From Pseudoips prasinana (Eukaryota; Arthropoda; Insecta; Lepidoptera; Nolidae), in NCBI GenBank assembly GCA_951640165.1, contig OX621243.1, positions 992,001-1,056,000 on the forward strand: 64,000 nucleotides of DNA, read 5' to 3'. Numbering within the stretch: the stretch's first letter is position 1; the number at the start of each line of letters is the position of its first letter. Made by a program: the position numbers and the translations under genes. Below the pieces are notes generated by a model. That model saw only the letters and a program-made list of their open reading frames with translations. It did not search any database and was not told the origin of the DNA. Shown here one piece after another: positions 10,905 through 21,861 of this stretch.

Positions 10905-11065
10905 CAATACAATGTGTACCTAAATATCTATGTAACTAGTAATAATAATGTATACAACTACATTACTACAAACATGTTCTGACTATTTACAAGCGCTTTT
11001 TTAAAGACTACGACTACGACTTGTTTAAATAAATAAATAAAAACCTTTTTTATTTATTTATTTAA
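10905..11065 (+). mobile_element. Non-LTR retrotransposon 3' end, family L2 (copy 2, inverted to copy 1)
   Basis: This repeats the 3' blocks of the family on the plus strand (TACCTAAATATCTATGTAAC, CAAACATGTTCTGACTATTT, ACAAGCGCTTTTTTAAAG) and ends in AAATAAATAAATAAAAACC. With 10500-10700 it makes an inverted pair about 200 bp apart. Confidence 0.7.
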
Positions 11066-11230
11066 ATGTGTCACACAAACAGTAGTTCTGTAAGGAAATC
11101 GAATCCAAGACACGAGCGCGCGTAGGTAGTAGCAAGGCGACTTGTTTTATTATAATTTATGACTACAAATCAAGGCGATGCTCTTTACTAACTTTGTCAG
11201 TTACATAAATTTGTACCTACCCACTGCCTA

Positions 11231-11475
11231 TCTGACGGTCACCGTAGCCTAGTTGACAGTGCTCCTGCCTACGAAGCTGGTGGTCCTGGGTTCGAATCCC
11301 GGTAAGTGCAAATATTTGTGTGATGAGCACGAATATTTGTTTCTGAGTCATGGATGTTTTCTATATATATAAGTATATATTTATGTATATAAGTATGTAT
11401 ATCGTCGCCTGGTACCCATAGTACAAGCTTTGCTAAGTTTGGGGCTAGGATGATCTGTGTGACATTGTCCCCCAG
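11231..11475 (+). repeat. tRNA-derived SINE, family A (near-complete)
   Basis: An A-box-like TAGCCTAGTTG (11245-11255) and a perfect B-box-type GGTTCGAATCC (11289-11299) form an internal pol III promoter. The body follows with GATGAGCACGAATATTTG, an AT-rich middle, CCCATAGTACAAGCTTTGC, TTTGGGGCTAGGATGATCTG and a TTATTATTATC tail. 39085-39335 is a close copy on the other strand, including the CCTACGAAGCTGGTGGTCCT head. Confidence 0.85.
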
Positions 11476-11504
11476 ATATTATTATTATCACACTCAAGTT
11501 TGAT

Positions 11505-11578
11505 TGCCTCGTTGGTCTCGCTGTTCAACCGAAGATAGTGAGGTCTTGGGTTTAATATATGAAACCCAGGACATTATT
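11505..11578 (+). repeat. SINE family B, head joined directly to its tail
   Basis: TTGCCTCGTTGGTCTCGCTG starts a tRNA-like head that decays near the B box (TGGGTTTAA) and jumps straight into the family's end, CCAGGACATTATTATT. The family's middle is absent here but appears at 11655-11820. The fold-back palindrome begins exactly at the end of this tail. Confidence 0.65.
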
Positions 11579-11635
11579 ATTCCTTAATATCACTTTTTGG
11601 ACCGACATGGGTCCATAAAGTGATATTAAGGAATT
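11578..11635. repeat. Fold-back palindrome P1 (about 25-bp arms)
   Basis: The arm 11579-11602 pairs with 11611-11634 with a single mismatch, and one more base pair closes a 6-nt loop. The core is CCTTAATATCACTTT. The left boundary coincides with the end of a family B SINE tail. Confidence 0.85.
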
Positions 11636-11654
11636 TTCTGACAAGATACAAAGC

Positions 11655-11820
11655 TTCGCGGTGTAATACGCCCGTATCTCGGATAGCGCGTAAAACTGTC
11701 AGTCCTACGCTTGAACTCTTCTCGGTCGTGACGGATCGTTGTCTCATTAGAAGAAGAGAACGTGGGAATAGAAGGGAAACATGTGTTTGCGCACATACTC
11801 GTGCAGAATAATGTGTAGTG
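11655..11820 (+). repeat. SINE family B, middle and 3' part
   Basis: This is similar in order to 17500-17620 and 12740-12870: CGCCCGTATCTCGGATAGC, GTCAGTCCTACGCTTGAACTC, TTCTCGGTCGTG, then a block like TGTTTGCGCACATACTCGTGC. The head is missing. The 112-codon minus-strand open frame over it is a shadow. Confidence 0.6.
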
Positions 11821-12624
11821 GCTATTCTCCGTCGTGAATAGTCGCCGTAGTATACGGACAGTAGCCCTAAATTATTGAATTTGCTATTTCTGGTGTAAAA
11901 AAAATTCACACACACACTTTAAAAAGCGCTATGTCTGTAGTATTACTAAATTAATTTTACGTACAGGTGTGTGGTATATCATTTGGAATTAATATCTAAT
12001 TTATGATAGTAATAGGTTTAAGTAAATAGCTAATTTATTGTCATAATAGCTATTTAAAAATAAATTGTCAATATTTATAGTTTTGAATATATTTAAGCGT
12101 AAATATTATAATAATAACATCGTGTTTGACTATTGTGGGCTTCGAGGTCTAAATGCTCGAAGATTGTGGGATAAGAATTCCATATTAATACCCTTCTTCT
12201 CAGTTAAAGCGCGACCGTCGTTATAACTGAGAAGACCCAGCGAAATAAACTCAGCGGGTTACTCTCCTACCGGATTCAACACGGCCCAGTGGAGAAGGAC
12301 TACACAGGCGAACACAATATTCCTCACCAACAGTCTCTTAGTGACACTATGTGGTTCTGTGTAATCCCGGAAACTTATCTGCAATGAGCTCCGTCAATAT
12401 AGTTAACGGGAGCCAATAGTTTACGACGCTACGAGGACTGAATTAGCCTGAGTGGATGTCGGTGTTGTCACTTCAATGTAGGAGGTGGAGCAACTTGGTA
12501 CGGCCGAAAGGAAACCGTAGGGAAACCATTCGCATTGTACATGGCTACACTGTTGCAGATTTAATAAAATGGACCGTATTTGATTACATCAGATGTGCTT
12601 ATTACTTAGGTACTTAGTGTTTCA

Positions 12625-12875
12625 TTGGTGTAGCGGTAGTGTGTTCAACCAGAGCTTATTGTTATTAAATGATCTTGAGGTTTTTCTGTTAAGAACATTT
12701 CTCAGTATCGGCCTGAAGTCTAGGAATTGTCGGTATTACACCCATGTAAAGCTCTGACCTCTTTCCGGGCATAACGCTAGTCGTCCCTTCGGATCATGAT
12801 AGTTATGGAATATAAAGTGCCCCAGTGTTGCGCACACACTTGTGCACTATAATATATCCAGCGCAGATAGCTAGT
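12625..12875 (+). repeat. tRNA-derived SINE, family B
   Basis: It begins TCATTGGTGTAGCGGTAG, an A-box-like head. The expected B box is eroded. The body matches the 17368 copy: TTTTTCTGTTAAGAACATTTCTCAG, GGCCTGAAGTCTAGGAATTG, ACCTCTTTCCGGGCAT and CGTCCCTTCGGATCATGA. It ends with GTTGCGCACACACTTGTGCACTATAATAT, a tail region also seen in part near 34500. Confidence 0.7.
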
Positions 12876-12879
12876 CTGC

Positions 12880-14655
12880 AATTCGGCTAGGAGGACAATA
12901 CTTGTTTATAATCAATTACTTGGAAATGTAAAGAATCTGCTTTCGTGGTCCCCGATCTAGATTATACAATTAGGGGCATGAGTCAGTCAATATGTAATTT
13001 AGACAGAAGAAATATAAAACTTATAATTTGCACTTGCACATACCTACAAGGTGTAACACAAATAGTGAAGGACACTAAAAGGGCTTCCTTTGGCGATGAA
13101 ACGAAACAACATACGCAATCCTCGAAGAGCACCTGGCAAAAATATTGATAGGAGTCCTGGGTGGACTAGGCTGCAGACGAGTGCTTTACGTGAACTACCT
13201 CGGTACATTGCACGTTTGTAAAGTCCCCCACGATATAGCAATTTATTTCACTATACTTATACAAAAATAATTTTATAATGAATTCGTAAATGCATGCTTA
13301 TTTCCGCAATTTGATAGTACATAGTATCTGTATTGTGTATTAGGTATCATTTAGGAATCAATCGGTATTCGAGCTGAGAGTAAGATTAGATTGGGATCGT
13401 TCTCGGTGGCCGTATCCAATCATTACAGTTATTAAGCCAATCCATCTCTGTTGTGAATCTATTTGACTGACTTTATGAACTAAATTACTTGTAAAGTGAA
13501 GTAAGTATAGAGAAGTAAAACAAAACACATTGAATATATCAATTCATACACGAAATACACTGCTGCTGGAAAGAAGCCGTGCCATAATCGTCATTCTAAT
13601 ACTTCGTCATGGTATTATATTCACCATTCAACAAAAAAAGACGTGTGGCACTCGGAGACTGCCGCGCTAAAGCTATTGCGTAGCATTTTTTATCAACTTA
13701 TGCAATTATAATTATTTATTTATTTTATAATACTGCATTTGTGATCATAATAATAAAATGAATGTATATAGAGTACTTACTCATTTTCTTTCACTATTTT
13801 TTCGTGACTTTCTTCATTAATAAATGCACTTTGTTTACTTCGTACACAAATTATACGAGTACAGATATTCACTGTTGTACGTAGATGATAAATACCTATA
13901 CACCTATATACTTTCTCACAAACAGCTGATTACGGTAGTTTTCCAATACAACCAATGCCACCTAAAGGCGGGTTGCTGAACTAAAGATACAAGCGTGATA
14001 TTTCAAAAAGTCATTAAAATTTTGGTATTTATCGATAGAGGGCGGTCGGAGTGGGGGGTGTTAGGTTTTAATCGCACACTAAGTCCCTACCAACTATGCA
14101 AGTACTGGTCTATATAATATTGTGTTGATTATTTTCTCTGCAGGAACTGATTATTCGCACAACTTGCCATACTCTTCTCATTAGCTGCAATTCACCAGGT
14201 AGCCCTAATTCCAACTTTCACGTGCTTTTCTTGTCGATCTAACTGACTTTTATCAAAAGTAAATATTAGATAGATTTTTGATAAAAATAAGTTCCTGCAT
14301 GTTGTAGACCAGTATGGCGACCACAGTGATCTTATCACGTTGGATGAATTTTGGATCCCAGACACTTACAGACCATTAACATTTTATCTTGAGCAGAATC
14401 CTGGTCATCAAAATTGTAATCTCCGTAATTGCCAGGTGATTATGTCTGTTCAATCTCGTGTTCTAGAAGCATCGCCCAGACACCAGGCCGGAGCTAATCG
14501 CTCGTGTAATGCACACTTAGCTGTGGTTGCGGTCGCTCGCGGTTTCGCGCCGGCTTCACTGCCCAACGCACTTGCACTACCGACGGTTCGTGCAACCATT
14601 GCATTGGTATCTATTGTGTGCTAAAGGTTTATTAAGGATCGGAAATGTGTTGTGT
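12880..14655. other. No recognised gene
   Basis: I see no supportable feature here. A GC-richer patch at about 14460-14600 underlies a 94-codon open frame (14340-14624, +) with no recognised domain; it has no convincing splice context. Confidence 0.3.
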
Positions 14656-14659
14656 CTAT

Positions 14660-14880
14660 AAATAAATAATAAATGTCCTGGGACATTATTTACACACGGC
14701 CATCTGATCCCAAACTAAGCAGAGCTTGTACTATGGAAACCAGATAACTGATATGCGACATACACTACTTTTCTTTTGTACATACATACTATGCAGATAA
14801 TTACACCCAGACTCAGGAAGAAATCGAACCTACGACCTGCGGCGCAAAAGACAAGTATCAACCAACCACGCCAAAGGCAC
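14660..14880 (-). repeat. tRNA-derived SINE, family A
   Basis: The complement of the SINE body is clear (GGCCATCTGATCCCAAACTA, AGCAGAGCTTGTACTATGG). It is followed by the middle with ACACCCAGACTCAGGA and a decayed tRNA-like head near 14825-14875 that keeps GAACCTACGACCTGCGGCG. It is close in sequence to 32395-32615. Confidence 0.8.
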
Positions 14881-16025
14881 ACACGCTAAATACACAGGTC
14901 TCAGTAATTTATTTTATTATATTTGATAAGGCGGAAGACGATAGAAATTTCCAGCATTTACGGAACGGTTGTTTGAAGGTTAGATTAATGAGTCCGGGAC
15001 TTCATAATCATGTCCGTACATAAAAAATTTAATTAAATGGTCCAAAACTTGGCGACAAAATCCCCCATAGGCAATAAATCAACCAATATTATTTATTCCT
15101 CTCCACAAAATTATAACATAAAATTGTGTTCTGGTTAGACATTACATAATTTTAAATCAATATACAATATATTGTGGTAGACTGATGCCTGAACTAGGCA
15201 CTAGGCCTGTAGTTGAGATCACCAGGTCCCCAACCTTTGAAAGAATTGTGCATTTAATATATCGTGTTGGTACGTTTATGGGAACAAATAATATTCTGCC
15301 ATATCGGGGATGAAAATATAAACTTCAAGAACAGCTGTTAAAATAATTCCGTAATGTAAAAAAAGGTAAGCAGGAGCCAGTAGGATGTTTCAATATGTTC
15401 ATTACTTACCAACCAAATAATTATTTCGGTATGGTGCCGTTGTCACTATCTACATTTTGAAGTATTTCCATTGCTTCTCATTGGTAACCTTGGATTCCAC
15501 CGGTATATCGACACCAAAAAAAGTGACACCTCGTCTTGACCACTTGTCGGGTTTTTTCTTCCTGTGGCTGTCCGCTATAACGATCATGATATAACATTAT
15601 AACAGCCAGATTTTTTGCTATAGGCATGCCTACGTGGAAATGTTCCTTTATTTTTTACCATTACCGGTTTGGCAGCCTGTATCTGTATTGTGCAAGTAGA
15701 ATGAAAGTTAGAAAAGAACATTTAATTTTATGTTCTTTTTGGTAATAAAATTGATTCTATCGACGACTAGTTTAAGAATAATATAAATTTTATAATAAAT
15801 ACTTACCGAAGGAAGTTTCCATTCAAAATTTTGTTTTTGTTTTTGAAAATACAAAGTGTGATTAGATTAGCTTACAATATTGGTACGATAAAACAAAGTA
15901 GGCAGGTTACTCGAGACATTTCCATTCAGTAGTTTCCATACATTTGGTCAATGAAACACGAGGAATCGGTTTTCTATTTAAAATGCTTTCATATCATTTA
16001 TTTGAATAAGAAAAGATTTACCAAC
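14880..16025. other. No recognised gene
   Basis: AT-rich intronic sequence with no open frame or repeat structure I can name. Confidence 0.3.
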
Positions 16026-16026
16026 C

Positions 16027-16154
16027 AATATTAATTAAGGATAAGCCTGGGTTATTATCGAATTGTTTTGGTAGTTTGTACCTAAAGATCAATCTTTAGG
16101 TACAAACTACCAAAACAATTCGATAATAACCCAGGCTTATCCTTAATTAATATT
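16027..16154. repeat. Fold-back palindrome P2 (perfect 63-bp arms, 2-nt loop)
   Basis: The arm 16027-16089 is the exact reverse complement of 16092-16154; the loop is CA. The sequence is not low complexity (it includes AAGCCTGGGTTATTATCG). The mismatch begins immediately outside. A further partial repeat of CCTTAATTAATATT follows at 16158-16171. Confidence 0.95.
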
Positions 16155-16167
16155 AATCCTTAATTAA

Positions 16168-16203
16168 TATTGACACGCATTTATCAATAAATGCGTGTCA
16201 ATA
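16168..16203. repeat. Fold-back palindrome P3 (perfect 17-bp arms, 2-nt loop)
   Basis: 16168-16184 pairs perfectly with 16187-16203 around CA. It lies only 13 bp from the end of P2 and has the same loop dinucleotide. Confidence 0.9.
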
Positions 16204-16414
16204 GCGCTCTGCGTTCTGCTATACTTTACACGTTACTGTCTGATATACAGAGGTGAATATTGTAATGTACGACCATCTAAACAAATATTATTTTCTTGTA
16301 AGCGTGCAAAAACTAGCCTTATATTTTTAACTGCTCCGCCAAATTTAGTGTAGGCAAAAATAACAAAATTAAGTACTTAAAAACCCAGTAAGTTTGAGCA
16401 AAATGTTTATCTGA

Positions 16415-16565
16415 GCGTGACCGGCGGCCATGTTGCGCTCGCGCCGAATTGCAGATTACATCACTGCGCAAAAAAATCGCGTGCGCGTGCAGCGAGTGGG
16501 GGCAGTGGGGGGTGGGGCGACCTTGGCCTTGCTCGGGCACGGCCAAGGTGAGCGTTCAACTTTAC
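16415..16565. other. GC-rich intronic island
   Basis: This patch is locally GC-rich in an AT-rich region. It contains GGCGGCCATGTTG (16423-16435), close to a YY1/Pho-type site, a G-rich GTGGGGGCAGTGGGGGGTGGGG stretch (about 16496-16517), and an inverted pair, CCTTGGCC/GGCCAAGG. Several overlapping short open frames exist on both strands but none has splice support. It could be regulatory (inference). Confidence 0.35.
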
Positions 16566-17299
16566 ACCGTAATTATACATGCGCCCACCAGTCTACCATA
16601 CTCGCTTCGTATGTCGTGCTGTCGATCGTGCCTTAACTAGAATATTCATGATATATTCCATTATATACTACACTCCATGTAGGGCTTGTTATTATACTGT
16701 GTTTGAACATTTTAGTTGTGCCCAACGTTTCGGTATAAAATCACTCCATATTTCCTTGCAGTACCACACCAAGTCTGCCAGATTTGGTGTAAAAACAAAA
16801 ACGGTTTCAATCCATGCACATTAATTCATTGCGTTGTTTCTTTCCATTTGACGCCGGATGTTATCGAACCTGTTAACTAGAACCGCAATGTAGTGTTAAT
16901 ACAGCTCGTATTTGTGAGAAAGCCAAGGTGGTTGTTTGACACGATTCTGTACATTAGTTGGGCACACACAAAACACAAACTGGTTTGGTGATAATTGAGC
17001 TGTTAGTTAGGTACGAGTTGCCTTTTTAGTCAGTCGCTTGTTTGAACTTTTTCTTCTCTTCGGCCACCAGGTTTTATTTTTGGCTAGCGGTGGAAATCAA
17101 ACTGCTTTTGATATAGGTATTTTTGTATGCTCTAGCAATAAGAGAGCAGTTCTAATTATTAGCATTTTCCGCAATGCAAAGCGAGAATTGAAATTCAAAA
17201 GTGGGATGGACGTCACCTTCTCCGTATCGGGGAGTGTTATGTAATAAATAAACTAATACATAATATGTTTATTCACATAGAGTACCTGCTTCTTTCTTT

Positions 17300-17350
17300 C
17301 TTATCTTATGGGCCACGGTTGTTTAAGCCGCCAACTAGGCCTCTGACATG
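17300..17350 (-). repeat. SINE 3' fragment, family C-type tail
   Basis: Read on the minus strand, CATGTCAGAGGCCTAGTTGG then GGCTTAAACAACCGTGGCCCATA. The same block is found on the plus strand at 32636-32700 and 59430-59510 and, in part, at 35720-35750. I recognise it as the end of a lepidopteran SINE. Confidence 0.6.
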
Positions 17351-17367
17351 GCTTATGGACCGTTGTT

Positions 17368-17620
17368 GCCTCGTTGGTCTAGCGGTAGCGTGTCACCCGC
17401 AGAGAACGAGGTCCTGGGTTCAAATCCCGGGTCGGGCCAAAGAGTGATTTTGGGACTTTTCTGTAAAAAGAAAAATTTCTCAGCCTCAGCCCGAAGTCTG
17501 GGAGTTGGTGGTATTATACCCCCGTGCATCGGAGAGCACCTAAAGCCGTCGGTCCTGTACTTGACCTCTTTCCGGTCGTGTCGCTAGGCGTCCCATCGTA
17601 TCATGAGAGTGATGGGAACT
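17368..17620 (+). repeat. tRNA-derived SINE, family B (best copy)
   Basis: The A-box-like TGGTCTAGCGG is at 17375-17385 and the B-box-like GGTTCAAATCC at 17417-17427, followed by CGGGTCGGGCC. The body reads GATTTTGGGACTTTTCTG, CAGCCCGAAGTCTGGGAG, CCCCCGTGCATCGGAGAGC, CTTTCCGGTCGTGTCG and CGTATCATGAGAGTGATGGG. This is the reference copy used here to identify the fragments at 11505, 12625, 32160, 34390 and 41215. Confidence 0.85.
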
Positions 17621-17639
17621 CGTAAATTTGATCAGCCGG

Positions 17640-18750
17640 TGAGTAACTTTAGAATCATGGCGGTTTCATTACCCCGAGAAGATAACCTTTCGCAGTTTTG
17701 TGTTTGTGAGTCGCGTTATAACAGCTCAAGGGTCTGTAGGAAGGTTATAACTGCAATAACAGACCGGCGTATCTACTTATCATTGCTATATAAAGGACAA
17801 ATGAGATCTAAACGCAGTGGGACTATAGGTTGGCGATTGTCCAACGATGGGCTTTGGGCGCGCGCCCGCCATTTATACAGATATAATAATAATATAATAT
17901 AATTTTCATGAAACATAGTTAAGAACTCTTCAGTCTTAGTAGTAAAGATTCTAGACCAGAAAAGTATACATTGAAGTCGTTTCATCCGCTTCGGAACTAT
18001 GATTCCATAGCCAGACAACTAACCCCATGGTAAGTGCCCAACAAACATTATAGTGCTTACGGCAGCCTTTTTTAAGAGCTTTTAGTGTTATATTTGATAT
18101 ATAAGAACTCCGATAGCAGCATCTGACCCTATAGTGGGGTTAGTTATAATTAATTAAACCTCCCAGATGGATAACAGTAATAAAGGAAAAAATATAACTT
18201 AAAGCGGTAGCATGGAGTTTATTGAAACCATTGTATAAATGATTCTTACAGCTTTAGGAGACACAAACCAATTAAAGCAATTCTATAGTGTCTACTAACA
18301 CTTACTAACGGCTGATATTCTACTACTGAGGTAGTAAAATGTCTTGTAACACCTTGAGGATTAACCTAATAACTTCAAGAAGTATTAAACGCTGTAAGTG
18401 ATAGTCAGGTGTGCACTAACACTTACTGTCTACTGGTATTGTTAAAAAGAGTCAGATAAATACTTTGTACCACCTAACAAGTTTTCTCGAGCCTTAAGAG
18501 TTAGTAAGAAAGCTATAAGAGTCAAAAAAGTGTTGATTATAAGTCCTATAGAGCTAGATTCAGCTAGAGTTAGAATCCACCTTTAAATCGTTGCAGGCAA
18601 CATAATGGAGTTTATCGGTCAACCATAAGTTATATTGTGGTTTTTATAAAACCATCAATATATCAGCAAACATTATGTGCAACTTTTATAACTCTTCATT
18701 ATTACTTAAGTTGGCTTTAAGTCAGTTTACCTAACCTAACCTCAAATACT
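17640..18750. other. No recognised gene
   Basis: AT-rich sequence with no feature I can support. Overlapping short open frames at 17603-18018 lie on both strands and have no domain. Confidence 0.3.
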
Positions 18751-18755
18751 GTAAT

Positions 18756-19705
18756 TTGTTACGTTTGCAACGCGGCGTTTATTTGGAAATACGAGTAGTT
18801 AATTATTTTAAAATGAGACCATGGACAATTAAAAAACAAATGGGCGGAGTCAAAAGAAGGGCTTTGAGAAAATATAAAAATATTATTGGCTATCGCAAAT
18901 CTATTGCGACGAGCCTACATCAGTGGAGGAAAATAATATGACACAGAAGCATTGCATAGAGTGGAGAAACAGTGTTTCCTAAATCAAAATCCAGAAAAAG
19001 GTTCTGATGTTATCCCAGGCAAAAGTTCTGTTATCTATCAATAATAGCAGTACAAAATACAAATCCAGTGAACTCGATAACGATTCATTTCAAGAGCAAC
19101 CTAATAAAATACAACAGGGTTCCGTACAATTGCAAAATAACTCTGACGTTTCATATTCTTTAACTTAATATGACGATCCGTTACCTCTCAGTAGTTCAAA
19201 CAACTCGGATGACGAACAGGAAAATAATAAACATTTCAAAATGATTTCCGAACATGGGCTTTACAAAAAAATATAAGCCAAGCCGCTTTAAAAGATTTGT
19301 TTTTATTGTTATCAAATAAGAGATTTACGGATATTTTACAGTCGGACCCGCGAACAATGTTACAAACGCCAACAGCAATTTGTCTTAAAACAATCGATGG
19401 TGGTGAATATTGGCATCATGGGATTATTATGCCATTATCAAGTATTCTTAAAAATTGTAATGTATTGTACCGCTGCCAAATAAAATTTTCCTGAATATAA
19501 ATCTTGATGGTTTACCTATATTCAAAAGCTTGAAATATGAATTCTGGCCTATATTGGATAACATCTATCAAGGTGAAACTAGTGATCCATTTATTATCGA
19601 GCATTTATTATGGGAATGGTAAACCAAAAAACCTAAATCCATTCCTAGAAGATGTTGTGAACGAAATGAGCATCGTTTTGAAGCAAGGAGTTTGTGTTAA
19701 GTAAA
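18756..19705 (+). pseudogene. Broken transposon-type protein remnant
   Basis: Plus-strand frames recover, with shifts and stops, a basic N-terminal part (GGVKRRALRKYKNI), a serine/acid-rich middle, and a conserved-looking block: NKRFTDILQSDPRTML, CLKTIDGGEYWHHGI, PLSSILKNCNVLYRC, then in another frame NINLDGLPIFKS, EFWPIL and GNGKPKNLN followed by MSIVLKQGVC. I recognise this block from memory as part of a recurrent, transposon-associated family of arthropod proteins, but cannot name the superfamily. Multiple frame changes (near 18940, 19180, 19490 and 19620) make it a pseudogene. Confidence 0.6.
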
Positions 19706-20450
19706 AAAGTGAAATTATACTATATTGTGAAGATGTAAAAAGTAAATAAGTTTGTATTAAAATGGTTTTCAGTACTTCTTACCTCTTTTACATACAGTTT
19801 GAAAATAAAAGATTGCTATTTTAAGAAATTGTGCTTTATTTAAGACAGCTTTCATCAGTTAATTGACATATCTACTAGTAATATATATCAGTCATAAAGT
19901 AATTTAATCATGAATAATTTCCAACACTTTCACTCCATCGCGAAAGACTCAGTACAATAGCGCAACATAGTCATGAACAAAATCTACATGAGTTCAATCA
20001 TTCAACTATTCTTACTTACATTAAATTTTAATATTGGTATAGCCATGAAGGAACCATCATAAAAGTATAAGTAAAATGTTAACAGTCAAACACTAAACAC
20101 ACAAAACAGACTATGAAAATAAACAATAAAAATGAAAACATAATACTTAATCGTAGTAACAAAGTAAAAAATCTCAATAATCAAAGTTAAAAAGCTAGCT
20201 AATTTCTTTGTAGTATAATTTAGGATTTCTGCTGATAATTCAGCGTATATTAAGATATTACCACCTCTATAATAACGAATGAGCGAAAGAGATGTCGCTT
20301 TAAAATGTTAAATTTACATAATGTAGGTAGATGATGTAGATCGTGCAAGATGATAGTGTTTGTAGTGTAGGCTTCTTGATCATCACACATTACGGCATTT
20401 TCCCTCTGATTTAAAATTAAACCTAAGATAACTAGAAATATACGCAGTAG

Positions 20451-20915
20451 CTAATGCACACATATCGAAATTATGTAAATCATTACTTTATTCACTTCGT
20501 CAATGTATCTTCCTTTCTCCGCTTCTTGCCATTTTTCTTCTGGGTTATTTTCTATAAATGGAGTTTCTTCGACGATGTCACTTTCTTTTTCAGCTTCTTG
20601 ATCTTTTTCTTGATTTTTCTTTTTTGTGACTGGTTTTTTATTATTAATAGAATCGTCGTTACTTTCATGAGACATATCTTCATCACTTGCTTCGTAATAA
20701 TTTGTAAAAAAGCTCCGCCTTTGAAAGTTTACTTGACGTGGAAGCTCGTTGATTCTTTCAAATTTTCTCTTTTTTTGGATCTTTAGGATGTTTTTGAAAA
20801 AACTTTCATTCTCCTTAACTGTGTATATTTTATCCCAAATACTAAACATCTTCCAAAAAAAAGATAGGATGTGGTTTGCGAATGTCTTTTCACCACTCAT
20901 TACTGCTGCTTCCAA
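20451..20915 (-). CDS. Unrecognised 154-codon open frame, Lys/Glu-rich
   Basis: This is a long frame for such AT-rich DNA. The second half is strongly charged (KKNQEKDQEAEKESD, then EEKWQEAEKG) and could form coiled coil, while the first half has hydrophobic/aromatic residues (FFWKMFSIWDKI). The C-terminal tail is hydrophobic and looks like read-through. I recognise no domain. The charged repeat may be low-complexity A-rich sequence that is open by chance, or a fragment of the transposon gene family seen just upstream at 18756-19705. It is unlikely to be a host gene. Confidence 0.2.
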   Translation of the reverse strand: MEAAVMSGEKTFANHILSFFWKMFSIWDKIYTVKENESFFKNILKIQKKRKFERINELPRQVNFQRRSFFTNYYEASDEDMSHESNDDSINNKKPVTKKKNQEKDQEAEKESDIVEETPFIENNPEEKWQEAEKGRYIDEVNKVMIYIISICVH

Positions 20916-21861
20916 TCGGCTTCCGGTGTAGATATATTTTTTGATGTTTATTTTTTCGTGGCCATTTTAATATATATATTTTGGTCTTCCAAGAAGGAAG
21001 GTACTGCGAACAATTCCTCTTTATTACTTTCTTATTTTCTTGACTTATTTACTTGACGATTTTGAAAGACTAAAAAAATCTGAAAAAATAAAAACAAAGA
21101 AAAAAAAGGTAAATAAGAAGGTATTAGTGCAAAGCATAGGTACTTTTATCATCTATGTTATCAAAAATAAAAAATAAATACTAAATTGAACGTTTATTGT
21201 AAAACTTATAATAACTGTATTTATTTTGAAAGGGGTTCCATGAACTAGGTGGCAACCGAATGAATTGCCGAATCGGCTCAGTGTCTAACTTTATACCTAC
21301 TACAGCTCGTAGTGAGCCGGGCCTGGTCAGGTGTTTGATATATAGGTAAGCGTTTTCATCAAACGATAACAGAACCCCAAAAATTATCAGCTTACAGCTC
21401 CACGTAGAATTATTAAACAAGTTAAACCTATAAACTCTTTGTTTTTTCTCTTTTATAAGCATCTTTTAGAACTACTAGTGCCATGGAAGTGCTTACTTTT
21501 AGAATTTAATCACTATGGGAAGACTAAAAGAGTTATCAGGATCCTTAAGTAATTAGAACTAAGACGCCATTTAATTAAGATAACCTATAAAAAAATGTGA
21601 AAGAAAAAGCTTATTTAAATGTTACTGGTCCACTTATTTACTTATATTGTTCATATTTTCCAATTAAAATGTTTAAAGGTGGTACCAGAATATGATAAAT
21701 TCGATAAATAAAGAAAATAAAATTTTAGGCAGTATATTTTTACATCATTTTATAATCAAAATTAGTTTATTTTTAAGGCGTTTCAAAAATGAGATGATAA
21801 CTAGTATATATTGCTACAGTAAACTTACCGCCGCGCCGCATGAGATTTAATACATATAATA

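Noticed and set aside
11240..11305. Possible functional tRNA gene
   Set aside because: A and B boxes are present but the sequence does not fold into a good cloverleaf by eye and is attached to a repeated SINE body found elsewhere in the window.
17368..17440. Possible functional tRNA gene
   Set aside because: The tRNA-like head is the start of a family B SINE with several diverged copies.
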